Below are positions 1 to 6,365 of a stretch of 11,919 nt of DNA, piece by piece. The notes beneath the pieces were generated by a model that worked only from the letters and a program-made list of their open reading frames with translations, was not told the origin of the DNA and did not search any database. Position 1 is the first letter of the stretch; every line of letters begins with the position of its first letter. Source of the DNA: Nitrosomonadaceae bacterium (GTDB taxonomy: Bacteria; Pseudomonadota; Gammaproteobacteria; Burkholderiales; Usitatibacteraceae); NCBI GenBank assembly GCA_021300055.1, contig JAJTHU010000346.1, positions 1 to 11,919 on the forward strand, given 5' to 3'. The position numbers were made by a program, and so were the translations under genes.

Positions 1-58
1 CTTGTAAATTTCGATAGCAAATGCTCACATTTTTCCCGACGCTCTGGCTGGGCTCCGC

Positions 59-616
59 ATGAAGCGTTTTTTTGGTGCCGCACTGGCGATCATCCTGCTG
101 TTAATGGCGGTCGCATTTGGGGTCGGACAGCTGGAGCAACGCGAGGCGACGACAACGAACGCGGTAAAGCAGGGGTCGGATGCAACGGCGGCAGTGATTT
201 ACGCGGCGTCGTTTGCTGGGCTCGATGGGCGCAATCGGACGTTGGGCGAATGGGGTGGGCGACTGCTAATCGTCAACTTCTGGGCGACGTGGTGTGCCCC
301 CTGTCTGGAAGAAATCCCCATGTTTGTGGAGATGCAGGCAAAGCATGGCGTGAACGGTCTGCAAATAGTTGGAATTGCCGCTGATTCGTCTTCAAATGTG
401 GCTAACTTCGTCCAAAAGCTAAAGATAAACTACCCAGTCTTCGCTGACGAAGCGCGCGCACTTGAGTTTTCAAAGAGGGTAGGCAATCGTCTGGGACTAC
501 TCCCATTCACTGTGGTCCTTAGTCCACAAGGCGATATTCTCCTGACAAGGCTCGGCGTGATGACGTCGACGGAAGTCGAAACCCTGGTGAGTTCCCACCG
601 CCAGGCAAAGCGATAA
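59..616 (+). CDS. TlpA/ResA-family thioredoxin-like protein, membrane-anchored
   Basis: The 185-residue product has a hydrophobic N-terminal segment at about residues 5-23 after MKRFF, which fits an uncleaved anchor or signal peptide. A thioredoxin fold of the TlpA/ResA/DsbE type follows from about residue 48. The redox motif WCAPC is at residues 78-82 (C79, C82), and the proline of LLPF (P149) sits where the family has its cis-proline. Known role of the family: periplasmic thiol-disulfide exchange, often reducing cytochrome c or other exported apoproteins. The partner here is unknown. The ATG at 59 is the only usual start codon after an in-frame stop at 5-7. The Shine-Dalgarno signal is weak (GGG about 7 bases upstream). 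The end of an upstream gene may lie in bases 1-17, but it cannot be identified. A 230-base gap separates this gene from aroQ, so the two need not be co-transcribed. Confidence 0.9.
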   Translation: MKRFFGAALAIILLLMAVAFGVGQLEQREATTTNAVKQGSDATAAVIYAASFAGLDGRNRTLGEWGGRLLIVNFWATWCAPCLEEIPMFVEMQAKHGVNGLQIVGIAADSSSNVANFVQKLKINYPVFADEARALEFSKRVGNRLGLLPFTVVLSPQGDILLTRLGVMTSTEVETLVSSHRQAKR

Positions 617-685
617 CACGTACCAACTCAGCAAAAAAGCAACAACCTCGGCAAATTCGCAACGATTCGCTGACTTGAACTGTGA

Positions 686-719
686 TTTTTCGCACATCGC
701 CTTGACGATTGCGCAAAAA
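686..719. repeat. 34-bp imperfect palindrome (two bulged C)
   Basis: The left arm TTTTTCGCA-C-ATCG (686-699) pairs with the right arm CGAT-TGCG-C-AAAAA (706-719) over 13 base pairs. One C is unpaired in each arm (C695 and C714), and the loop is CCTTGA. The T tract is on the 5' side on either strand, so this is not an intrinsic terminator. It lies about 30-64 bases upstream of the sigma-54-like promoter and could be a protein-binding site. That role is inference. Confidence 0.45.
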
Positions 720-731
720 CTAGGCGATTTG

Positions 732-755
732 GTGCTGAGACCGTCTCTTTGGCAC
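732..755. repeat. Palindrome GAGAC-C-GTCTC nested in GTGC/GCAC
   Basis: GAGAC (737-741) and GTCTC (743-747) form a perfect 11-bp palindrome centred on C742. GTGC (732-735) and GCAC (752-755) add an outer inverted repeat with unequal spacing. The right outer arm lies inside the -24 element of the sigma-54-like promoter. A protein bound here would touch the RNA polymerase site, so a repressor operator is possible. No regulator is identified. Confidence 0.4.
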
Positions 756-765
756 GAGCGTTGCT
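749..765 (+). promoter_or_regulatory. Sigma-54 (RpoN) -24/-12 promoter upstream of aroQ
   Basis: The sequence TTGGCACG-AGCG-TTGCT matches the established RpoN core YTGGCACG-N4-TTGCW at every core position. The spacing is the invariant GG-N10-GC (GG 751-752, GC 763-764). The site lies in the tlpA-aroQ gap and points at aroQ. The expected transcript start is near 775-777, giving a leader of about 70 bases. Outside the core the match is weaker: 746, 748 and 768 do not fit the extended consensus. TGGCACG also occurs at 3687-3693 and 3992-3998 inside prmA, but without a -12 element. Activity would need an enhancer-binding protein, and none is encoded in this window. Confidence 0.6.
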
Positions 766-792
766 AGGCTTCCACGAGGTCAAATTCTATTG

Positions 793-812
793 TTGTGCGT
801 AATTTCGTGCAA
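793..812. promoter_or_regulatory. 20-bp dyad TTGnnCGnAATTnCGnnCAA in the aroQ leader
   Basis: Bases 793-812 form an interrupted palindrome centred on AATT (801-804), with 7 of 10 positions symmetric. It ends 34 bases before the GTG at 847. The form resembles a dimeric regulator's operator. It lies downstream of the predicted sigma-54 start site, where a bound protein could block elongation. No regulator is assigned. Confidence 0.3.
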
Positions 813-846
813 GAACTAACCAACTTCGCGCAATTTCAGGCAAACT

Positions 847-1317
847 GTGACGATGCATTCACTACTAGTTTTGCACGGACCGAACCTAAACCTGCTCGGC
901 ACCCGCGAACCAGAGGTCTACGGGTACGACACGTTGACAGATATTGACGCCCGCTTGGCTGAGTTAGCCAAAACGAGCGGAGTGAGCCTTACGAGCTTCC
1001 AGTCAAATTCTGAAGGCGCGCTCATCGATCGCATTCACGCTGCTCGGCAAGAGTCCGTCAAGTTCATTGTCATTAATCCGGGCGCATTGACCCACTCCAG
1101 CATTGCGCTGCGCGACGCGCTTTTGGCCGTTTCCATTCCATTTATCGAAGTACATCTTTCAAACGTCTTTGCTCGGGAGCCGTTTCGGCAGCATTCCTAT
1201 CTCTCGGACAAAGCAGTTGGCGTCATCTGTGGGCTCGGTGCCCGCGGATATGAGTACGCGCTGAGCAGCGCCCTTGCGCGGCTAGGTGCAAGCGCGGCCA
1301 CTAACAAAGCCAGCTAG
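847..1317 (+). CDS. aroQ: Type II 3-dehydroquinate dehydratase
   Basis: This enzyme converts 3-dehydroquinate to 3-dehydroshikimate in the shikimate pathway, as a cytoplasmic dodecamer in the known family. The 156-residue length is usual. Family signatures are present: HGPNLNLLGTREPEVYG with R20 and the catalytic tyrosine Y25, the INPGA loop with N77, the catalytic histidine in EVHLSN (H103), and R114 in REPFRQHS. The start is ambiguous. GTG at 847 has AGG at 838-840 with 6-base spacing, while ATG at 853 is two codons in and 12 bases from that AGG. Both give a normal N-terminus. The stop at 1317 is 94 bases before accB, so aroQ, accB and accC may form one transcription unit, possibly headed by the sigma-54-like promoter at 749-765. 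Confidence 0.95.
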   Translation: MTMHSLLVLHGPNLNLLGTREPEVYGYDTLTDIDARLAELAKTSGVSLTSFQSNSEGALIDRIHAARQESVKFIVINPGALTHSSIALRDALLAVSIPFIEVHLSNVFAREPFRQHSYLSDKAVGVICGLGARGYEYALSSALARLGASAATNKAS

Positions 1318-1396
1318 TTCAGTCCCGAAACGCCCATTGCACACGTCCGAGGTTGGTGTGTCGCTTGGCCGTCGGCGATGGGTTCAAGAAAAAAGC

Positions 1397-1404
1397 AGGA
1401 GGAG
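1397..1404 (+). promoter_or_regulatory. Strong ribosome binding site fixing the accB start
   Basis: AGGAGGAG lies 7 bases before the ATG at 1412. It decides the accB start, although the frame stays open upstream to an ATG at 1286 inside the end of aroQ. The 94-base aroQ-accB gap also has a short inverted repeat, CACAC (1340-1344) and GTGTG (1356-1360). I see no convincing sigma-70 promoter in it. Confidence 0.85.
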
Positions 1405-1411
1405 TAGAACC

Positions 1412-1864
1412 ATGGACCTTAGAAAAATAAAGACCCTCATCGATTTGGTGCAGGAGTCCGGAATCGCGGAGTTGGAAATCACCGAAGGCGAGGAAAAGGT
1501 CAGAATCAGTCGCCACGGTACGCACGCGCCGCAAAGCATCACCCACATCGCTGCGCCAATGGCCGCCGCACCAGTGCCGATGGCAGCACCTGTGGAGGTC
1601 GCCCCGCCGGCAGCTCCCGCCGCGCCGACCGGTCATACCCTGAAGTCGCCGATGGTTGGAACCTTCTACCGTTCGCCCTCTCCAGGAGCCGCAGCCTTCG
1701 TCGAGGTCGGACAGACCGTTACAAAAGGGCAGACCCTTTGCATCATCGAGGCGATGAAGCTTCTTAACGAAATCGAGTCGGACGCTGCCGGTGTCGTAAA
1801 GGCAGTTTTGGCTGAGAACGGTCAACCCGTCGAATACGGTCAGCCACTCTTCATCATCGAATAA
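1412..1864 (+). CDS. accB: Biotin carboxyl carrier protein of acetyl-CoA carboxylase
   Basis: The 150-residue protein carries biotin, and then the carboxyl group, between the biotin carboxylase and the carboxyltransferase of acetyl-CoA carboxylase. The N-terminal part (1-35, MDLRKIKTLIDLVQ...) is the usual AccB start. A Pro/Ala-rich flexible linker covers about residues 39-73. The biotinyl domain runs from about 77 to 150, with EAMKL at 113-117 and the biotin acceptor K116. PMVGTFYRSPSPGA (80-93) contains the family's characteristic thumb segment. The start at 1412 is supported by AGGAGGAG 7 bases upstream and by homology; an upstream in-frame extension to 1286 is rejected because it overlaps aroQ and reads as unrelated sequence. 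accC follows after 16 bases, as is usual. In E. coli AccB represses its own operon; whether that holds here cannot be seen. Confidence 0.97.
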   Translation: MDLRKIKTLIDLVQESGIAELEITEGEEKVRISRHGTHAPQSITHIAAPMAAAPVPMAAPVEVAPPAAPAAPTGHTLKSPMVGTFYRSPSPGAAAFVEVGQTVTKGQTLCIIEAMKLLNEIESDAAGVVKAVLAENGQPVEYGQPLFIIE

Positions 1865-1880
1865 CCGCGAGAGGTTTCCC

Positions 1881-3284
1881 ATGGCGGTATTTGGTGGCGG
1901 CCCCAAGCCGGGGGCCATGTTTGAAAAAATCCTGATCGCGAATCGCGGCGAGATCGCATTGCGCGTGCAGCGCGCCTGTCGAGAGATGGGCATCAAGACG
2001 GTCGCCGTGCACTCTGAAGCTGACGCAGACGCAAAGTACGTCATGCTTGCTGACGAATCGGTTTGCATCGGTCCCGCGCCGTCCAAAGATAGCTACCTCA
2101 ACATTCCGGCGATCATCAGTGCCGCAGAGGTAACGGACGCGCAAGCAATTCATCCGGGCTACGGCTTCTTGTCGGAGAACGCTGACTTCGCTGAACGCGT
2201 TGAAAATTCCGGGTTCGTCTTTATCGGGCCGAAGCCTGAAAACATCCGCATGATGGGCGACAAAGTCGAGGCAAAAGCCGCGATGAAGCGTCTCGGTGTG
2301 CCCTGTGTGCCTGGCTCGGAGGGCGCGCTCCCAGATGACCCGAAAGAAATTCGTCGAATTGCCGCCGCAGTCGGCTACCCAGTGATTATCAAGGCCGCAG
2401 GCGGCGGTGGCGGACGCGGCATGCGCGTCGTGCACACCGAAGCTGCGTTGGTCAACGCAGTACAGATGACCAAAGCCGAAGCGCAGTCAGCGTTCGGCAA
2501 CCCGATGGTTTATTTGGAAAAGTTTCTGGAAAACCCAAGGCATATCGAGATCCAAGTGCTGGCAGACGAACACAAGAACGCAATTTTCTTGTGGGAACGC
2601 GACTGCTCCATGCAGCGACGCCATCAGAAGATCATTGAAGAGGCGCCTGCGCCTGAACTCAAACCCAGATTGCGCGACAAGATCGGCGAGCGTTGTGCTG
2701 AGGCCTGCGTCAAGATGGGGTATCGCGGTGCGGGGACCTTTGAGTTCTTGTTCGAGAAGGATGAGTTTTACTTCATCGAAATGAACACCCGCGTGCAAGT
2801 GGAGCACCCGGTGAGCGAGATGATTACTGGCGTGGATATCGTTCAAGAGCAAATTCGCGTGGCAGCGGGGCATCGCCTTCGCTACCGGCAGAAGGATATC
2901 CAACTGCGAGGACACGCTATTGAGTGTCGCATCAACGCAGAAAACCCAACGAGTTTCGTTCCTTCACCGGGGCGCATCACTCGATTTCACGTCCCCGGCG
3001 GCCCCGGGATTCGTGTGGACTCACACGTCTATGCGGATTACTTTGTGCCACCCCATTACGATTCGCTCATCGGCAAGGTGATCGCCCATGGCGACACGCG
3101 TGAGCAAGCCTTCGCGCGCATGCGCACGGCGCTTTCGGAGATGGTCGTCGAGGGAATTCAAACCAATCTGCCACTGCACCAAGAGTTGATGAACGACGCG
3201 GCATTCATACGCGGCGGGACGTCCATCCATTTCTTGGAGGAACGCATGGCGCGCCTCAAAAAGATTTCTGGCGACGCAGACTGA
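1881..3284 (+). CDS. accC: Biotin carboxylase subunit of acetyl-CoA carboxylase
   Basis: This subunit carboxylates AccB-bound biotin using ATP and bicarbonate. Counting from the ATG at 1881 (467 residues), the biotin carboxylase N-domain begins at FEKILIANRGEIALRV (14-29). The glycine-rich ATP-grasp loop KAAGGGGGRGMRVV is at 171-184. ERDCSMQRRHQK is at 239-250, and the catalytic MNTRVQVEHP is at 301-310 with R304. The start is ambiguous. ATG 1917 gives the family-typical MFEKILIANRG (455 residues) and makes R304 equal to E. coli R292, but it lacks a Shine-Dalgarno signal and follows directly on a GC-rich inverted repeat. ATG 1881 has GAGG at 1871-1874 with 6-base spacing and adds 12 residues, MAVFGGGPKPGA. 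I keep 1881 on the ribosome-site evidence, with about 50% certainty on the start. prmA follows after 39 bases. Confidence 0.96.
   Translation: MAVFGGGPKPGAMFEKILIANRGEIALRVQRACREMGIKTVAVHSEADADAKYVMLADESVCIGPAPSKDSYLNIPAIISAAEVTDAQAIHPGYGFLSENADFAERVENSGFVFIGPKPENIRMMGDKVEAKAAMKRLGVPCVPGSEGALPDDPKEIRRIAAAVGYPVIIKAAGGGGGRGMRVVHTEAALVNAVQMTKAEAQSAFGNPMVYLEKFLENPRHIEIQVLADEHKNAIFLWERDCSMQRRHQKIIEEAPAPELKPRLRDKIGERCAEACVKMGYRGAGTFEFLFEKDEFYFIEMNTRVQVEHPVSEMITGVDIVQEQIRVAAGHRLRYRQKDIQLRGHAIECRINAENPTSFVPSPGRITRFHVPGGPGIRVDSHVYADYFVPPHYDSLIGKVIAHGDTREQAFARMRTALSEMVVEGIQTNLPLHQELMNDAAFIRGGTSIHFLEERMARLKKISGDAD
1899..1916 (+). repeat. GC-rich inverted repeat at the alternative accC start
   Basis: GGCCCC (1899-1904), loop AAGCCG and GGGGCC (1911-1916) form a perfect 6-bp stem of G-C pairs ending directly before the ATG at 1917. 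In RNA it would hide the place where a ribosome site for 1917 should be. That favours initiation at 1881, or makes 1917 depend on translation from upstream. Confidence 0.5.
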
Positions 3285-3288
3285 TCAT

Positions 3289-3306
3289 CGCGCCCCTATC
3301 GGCGCG
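3289..3306 (+). repeat. Hairpin in the accC-prmA gap
   Basis: CGCGCC (3289-3294) and GGCGCG (3301-3306) form a perfect 6-bp G-C stem with loop CCTATC, starting 5 bases after the accC stop. No T tract follows, so it is not a standard terminator. It could mark an mRNA processing point or weaken read-through into prmA. Confidence 0.4.
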
Positions 3307-3323
3307 TCATTCGGGTCATCCCC

Positions 3324-4217
3324 ATGCCATTTCAGTCTTTCTGCATTCAGCTAGCACAGCATCAGGTGGAGGCGTTTGGCGACCTGCTCATTGAGCAAGG
3401 CGCGCTGTCGGTTTCCGTCGAGGATGCAGACGAGGGTACGGAGGCCGAACGCGCCATTTTCGGCGAGCCTGGTGCGAGTGCAGAAATCTGGCAGCGCTGC
3501 GAAATGAATGCCCTCTTCGACGCCAATGCCGATGTTCGACAGATAGCGCTCGATGTCGCCAGTGCGCTCGAGATAGACCAACTCAACTTCGCGATCGAAA
3601 CAGTCGATGACGCAGACTGGGTAAGACTGACCCAGTCACAGTTTCAGCCCATCGTCATTTCGCCACGAATTGCGATCGTGCCTACTTGGCACGAGTCACC
3701 GAACCAAAGCGATGATGCGATCAATATCGTTCTTGATCCTGGTGCGGCATTCGGCACGGGCAGTCACCCCACCACGCGACTATGTTTGCAATGGCTTGAG
3801 GCCAACCTGCGCGCGGGCGAATCAGTGCTCGACTACGGAACTGGCTCTGGAATCCTCGCGATTGCGGCGATGAAGTTGGGGGCTGCCAATGCCGTTGGCG
3901 TAGATATTGACCCCGCAGCGGTAGAAGCCGCACGCTACAACGCAGCGCAAAACCAGGTCGAACTAACGTGCGCTACCGTCGAGCAGGCGGTTGGCACGGT
4001 AGCAGATGTGACTCTGGCGAACATCCTCGCTAACCCCTTGAAGGTTCTCGCCCCTCTCCTCGCGGCGCGTACACGTGCAGGCGGTCGGCTAGTGCTCGCT
4101 GGCTTGCTGGACGAGCAGGCTGAGGATCTCATCGCCATCTACGCGCCCTACTTCGCGCTACAGGTCTGGCAACGAGCCGAAGGGTGGACGTGCTTGGCGG
4201 GCACCCGTCACCGCTAG
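3324..4217 (+). CDS. prmA: Ribosomal protein L11 methyltransferase
   Basis: PrmA methylates ribosomal protein L11 with S-adenosylmethionine in the cytoplasm. The 297-residue length is typical. The N-terminal L11-recognition domain spans about 1-110. The family hallmark LDPGAAFGTGSHPTT is at 137-151. The SAM-binding motif I is VLDYGTGSGILAIAA at 168-182, the acidic ribose-binding segment is VDIDP at 193-197, and the NILANP motif that serves as motif IV is at 233-238. The ATG at 3324 starts the family-like MPFQSFCIQL; its ribosome site is weak. It sits 39 bases after accC, behind a small hairpin, and is probably the last gene of the aroQ-accB-accC unit. The accC-prmA neighbourhood is one I know from betaproteobacteria. 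PrmA loss is tolerated in E. coli. Confidence 0.96.
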   Translation: MPFQSFCIQLAQHQVEAFGDLLIEQGALSVSVEDADEGTEAERAIFGEPGASAEIWQRCEMNALFDANADVRQIALDVASALEIDQLNFAIETVDDADWVRLTQSQFQPIVISPRIAIVPTWHESPNQSDDAINIVLDPGAAFGTGSHPTTRLCLQWLEANLRAGESVLDYGTGSGILAIAAMKLGAANAVGVDIDPAAVEAARYNAAQNQVELTCATVEQAVGTVADVTLANILANPLKVLAPLLAARTRAGGRLVLAGLLDEQAEDLIAIYAPYFALQVWQRAEGWTCLAGTRHR

Positions 4218-4244
4218 CGAGTTCGCGGTTCCCGCCCTACAAGC

Positions 4245-4250
4245 TAGAAT
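4245..4250 (+). promoter_or_regulatory. -10 box TAGAAT placed for a leaderless transcript
   Basis: TAGAAT differs from TATAAT at one position and ends 6 bases before the ATG at 4257, so the expected start site falls on the A of the ATG. No Shine-Dalgarno sequence precedes that ATG, which fits leaderless translation. The -35 candidate at 17-base spacing is TTCGCG (4222-4227), a poor match. The site lies in the 39-base prmA-DUF3426 gap. Confidence 0.5.
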
Positions 4251-4256
4251 CCGCGC

Positions 4257-5318
4257 ATGCTTTTATCGACCTGCCCCAACTGCAATGCAAGATTCCGGGT
4301 TGCACCTGAGCAGTTGAATGTCCGTCAAGGGCATGTCATGTGCGGCCGCTGTCGCCATGTGTTCAATGCATTTGAGTCTCTGAGGCGCGTCGAAGACGAG
4401 CCCGAACAAGAGCCAATCGATTATGCGTTGGTGGCCGGCGCGGCGGCCAGTGATGTGGCTCGTGACGTGGCGCGCGAGGACGCGCCAGAGCCGATCGCTG
4501 ATGAACACACCGATGAGCAGGAGGCGCTCGACCCACCGCCAGTACCGACGCAAGCGGTGTCGCGCTTGGACGAGCGAGAACAGATTGAAATTGCGGGCGT
4601 GCAATTGCCGCCTCCCGTGCTAGCCGAGGAAGAGCGAGTCGACGATGTTTTCGACGGCAAGATCGCGGAAGCCGCAGCGCCCGACGCGGTTGCAAGCTTA
4701 AGTTCTGATGCTCCCGATTCTCGGGAGCCAACTGTCACTGCGCCAGCAGACGCGATCGCGATACCCGATAGCTTCCGTCCAGCAACTGCGAATCCTCTGA
4801 TCAGTGGAAAGCTACCGACGCGGCGAAAGCCATCGTGGATCTGGCGTTGGTTAGCCGCTTGTGCCGCTCTAGCCTTGTTGGCGCAGGTCGCGTACCAACT
4901 TACACTCGTATACCGCGCCTGGACAGTCGAACACCTACCCCAGGTCGCCTCTGTACTGACATCGGTTTGCGATAGGGTCGGATGCGTCATGCCCCTAGGG
5001 CGTGACGTTAATGCCATAAAGGTGGAGTCTTCCGATTTGGTGGAGCAGCCTGGAAAGCCTGGTCGGATTCTGTTATCGGCGATTGTCGCGAATAGAGGCG
5101 CTGTTAAACAAGCGTTCCCCGTTCTGGAAGTTGTGTTGACCGATGCCAAAGAGACAGTCATCGCTAGTCGTGTTTTGGAGCCAGCGGCCTACCTCGGTCG
5201 CGTGCCAACTCAAGCAGAAGGCATCGCGCCTAACACCGAGCTCTATATCAACTTGAACCTAGATCTGAGTGGTGGTGCAACGGCATCGGGCTACGCAGTG
5301 CGCGTGTTCTACCCGTAA
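4257..5318 (+). CDS. Zinc-ribbon and DUF3426 domain membrane protein
   Basis: The 353-residue protein has three parts. An N-terminal zinc ribbon of the MJ0042 type occupies residues 1-37, with CPNC (C6, C9) and CGRC (C29, C32). A long acidic, Ala/Pro-rich and probably disordered stretch covers about 40-190. One transmembrane helix at about 195-217 (WRWLAACAALALLAQVAYQL) leads to a C-terminal DUF3426 domain. That domain contains the paired cysteines of CDRVGC (238-243), and ends in a beta-rich region with the AYLGR...GIAPN pattern. The expected topology puts the zinc ribbon in the cytoplasm and DUF3426 in the periplasm. The function is unknown. Position next to prmA is typical in betaproteobacteria. 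The gene may have its own leaderless promoter (4245-4250). It converges with the TonB-type gene, 30 bases away. Confidence 0.9.
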   Translation: MLLSTCPNCNARFRVAPEQLNVRQGHVMCGRCRHVFNAFESLRRVEDEPEQEPIDYALVAGAAASDVARDVAREDAPEPIADEHTDEQEALDPPPVPTQAVSRLDEREQIEIAGVQLPPPVLAEEERVDDVFDGKIAEAAAPDAVASLSSDAPDSREPTVTAPADAIAIPDSFRPATANPLISGKLPTRRKPSWIWRWLAACAALALLAQVAYQLTLVYRAWTVEHLPQVASVLTSVCDRVGCVMPLGRDVNAIKVESSDLVEQPGKPGRILLSAIVANRGAVKQAFPVLEVVLTDAKETVIASRVLEPAAYLGRVPTQAEGIAPNTELYINLNLDLSGGATASGYAVRVFYP

Positions 5319-5328
5319 CCGCCGAATT

Positions 5329-5360
5329 AGATCTGCTTCGTTTCAGACCTACTTCGTTTC
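5329..5360. repeat. 16-bp imperfect tandem duplication across the TonB-type gene's end
   Basis: AGATCTGCTTCGTTTC (5329-5344) is followed directly by AGACCTACTTCGTTTC (5345-5360), matching at 14 of 16 positions. The second copy contains the last codons and stop of the minus-strand TonB-type gene. With a single copy that gene would end ETKQI instead of ETK. CTTCG-TTT-CGAAG (5352-5364) is also a short hairpin. There is no T tract, so termination between the two converging genes is not evident. Confidence 0.6.
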
Positions 5361-6320
5361 GAAGGTGTCGCCCTTAATGAACATCCATGTACGTGTGATG
5401 TGGATGACGTCTGTGTCGCGGCGGATGTTGTCCGGAAACTTATCGTAAGGTGCGGCTAACTGTACGATGCGTTTGGCCGCGTTGTCGAGTACACGCTTAC
5501 CCGAAGAGCGGTTGATTTCGATTGACTCCACCTCGCCGTTGGCCTTGATGGCAACCGTCAACTGCAGTTGACCATGGATGCCGCGGGTCTTGGCTTCTTC
5601 TGGGTAATTCAAATTGCCGACGTGCTCAATCTTGAGGCGCCAGTTGTCCACGTACTGCGCAAATCGGTACTCTGCTGTGCGCGCACCGATGAACTTGCGT
5701 TTCGGCCGCGTCTGGTATGCGTCATAAGCTTTGGATAATTCGGCTTCGAGTTTCTCGATCTCAATCGATTTCTTCATGAGATCAGACGGCGAAACCGGAT
5801 CGGGTGAGCCGGCTGGCGTCGCCTGATTTGGGTTGATCTTCGCGGCCGCCTTGGCCTGAACCATCAGCGCCTTCATTTCGGCTTCTAGCTGGCGCACCCG
5901 CTCTTGTGCAGCCTGCATTTCATTGGGCGCCGCTGCCTGCTCCATCGCCGGCAACGGTGTCTTGGCGCGGCGGCGCTCATCGGTATTGCCGCCCCCGTCA
6001 AGATTGGCCTGCGCAAGCGCGTCCGCACTTAACGGCCGTGTGTCGGACTTCGAGTTCACCAACACAACATCCATGACGTTATGTGGTGGCGCAAATCGCT
6101 GTGCATCGATAAGCGTAAAGCCGATGCCCACAACGATGAACAAATGGAGGCTGAGCGAAATTGCTGCCGCCGTCTGCATCGGAATCGAAAGCGCGATTGC
6201 GCGCTGGATGGAGATGGCGACTGGCGGCGGGGGGAGGGCGGCTACCGCATCGAGGCGTGCATCGATGCGTTGGTTGATGGCGAGTGCGACTTGTCTAGGC
6301 CGCTCAAAAAACGGGTGCAT
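5349..6320 (-). CDS. TonB C-terminal domain (energy transducer-type) membrane protein
   Basis: The 323-residue protein has a cytoplasmic N-terminus of about 45 residues and a hydrophobic segment at about 46-71 (IPMQTAAAISLSLHLFIVVG). A linker with coiled-coil-like, Glu/Ala/Lys-rich stretches covers about 130-160 and 183-200. A TonB-type C-terminal domain spans about 215-300, with LNYPEEAKTRGIHGQLQLTV (237-256), the strand with NGEVES, and the SSGKRVLDNAAKRIV segment. This domain normally contacts outer-membrane partners. The middle lacks the long Pro-rich rod of classical TonB, and no exbB/exbD lies nearby, so a role in siderophore uptake is not implied. The ribosome site is weak. It lies 45 bases downstream of the RNB exonuclease gene, a pairing I recall from betaproteobacteria. 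The 3' end overlaps a tandem duplication. Confidence 0.85.
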   Translation of the reverse strand: MHPFFERPRQVALAINQRIDARLDAVAALPPPPVAISIQRAIALSIPMQTAAAISLSLHLFIVVGIGFTLIDAQRFAPPHNVMDVVLVNSKSDTRPLSADALAQANLDGGGNTDERRRAKTPLPAMEQAAAPNEMQAAQERVRQLEAEMKALMVQAKAAAKINPNQATPAGSPDPVSPSDLMKKSIEIEKLEAELSKAYDAYQTRPKRKFIGARTAEYRFAQYVDNWRLKIEHVGNLNYPEEAKTRGIHGQLQLTVAIKANGEVESIEINRSSGKRVLDNAAKRIVQLAAPYDKFPDNIRRDTDVIHITRTWMFIKGDTFETK

Positions 6321-6365
6321 CTCGCGTTGTCAGAGTGAGTCTTGCCGTCGTGTCATTGGCGCATT

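Noticed and set aside
702..707. TTGACG as a sigma-70 -35 box upstream of aroQ
   Set aside because: No acceptable -10 hexamer lies 16-18 bases downstream, and the hexamer overlaps the loop of the palindrome at 686-719.
1286..1411. In-frame extension of accB to ATG 1286
   Set aside because: It overlaps the aroQ 3' end and encodes unrelated sequence; AGGAGGAG at 1397-1404 fixes the start at 1412.
1319..2086. 255-codon minus-strand open frame across accB and the accC start
   Set aside because: It overlaps two unmistakable genes on the other strand and shows no family features.
1854..2435. 193-codon minus-strand open frame inside accC
   Set aside because: Shadow of accC; no motif, no ribosome site, incompatible with the conserved + strand gene.
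3687..4002. Two further TGGCACG heptamers (3687-3693 and 3992-3998) as sigma-54 sites
   Set aside because: Both are inside prmA and lack TTGC at the required spacing.
4421..5161. 246-codon minus-strand open frame opposite the DUF3426 gene
   Set aside because: Ser/Ala/Thr-rich low-complexity translation with no recognisable domain. It is the antisense of a clear GC-rich coding gene with domain matches on the + strand.
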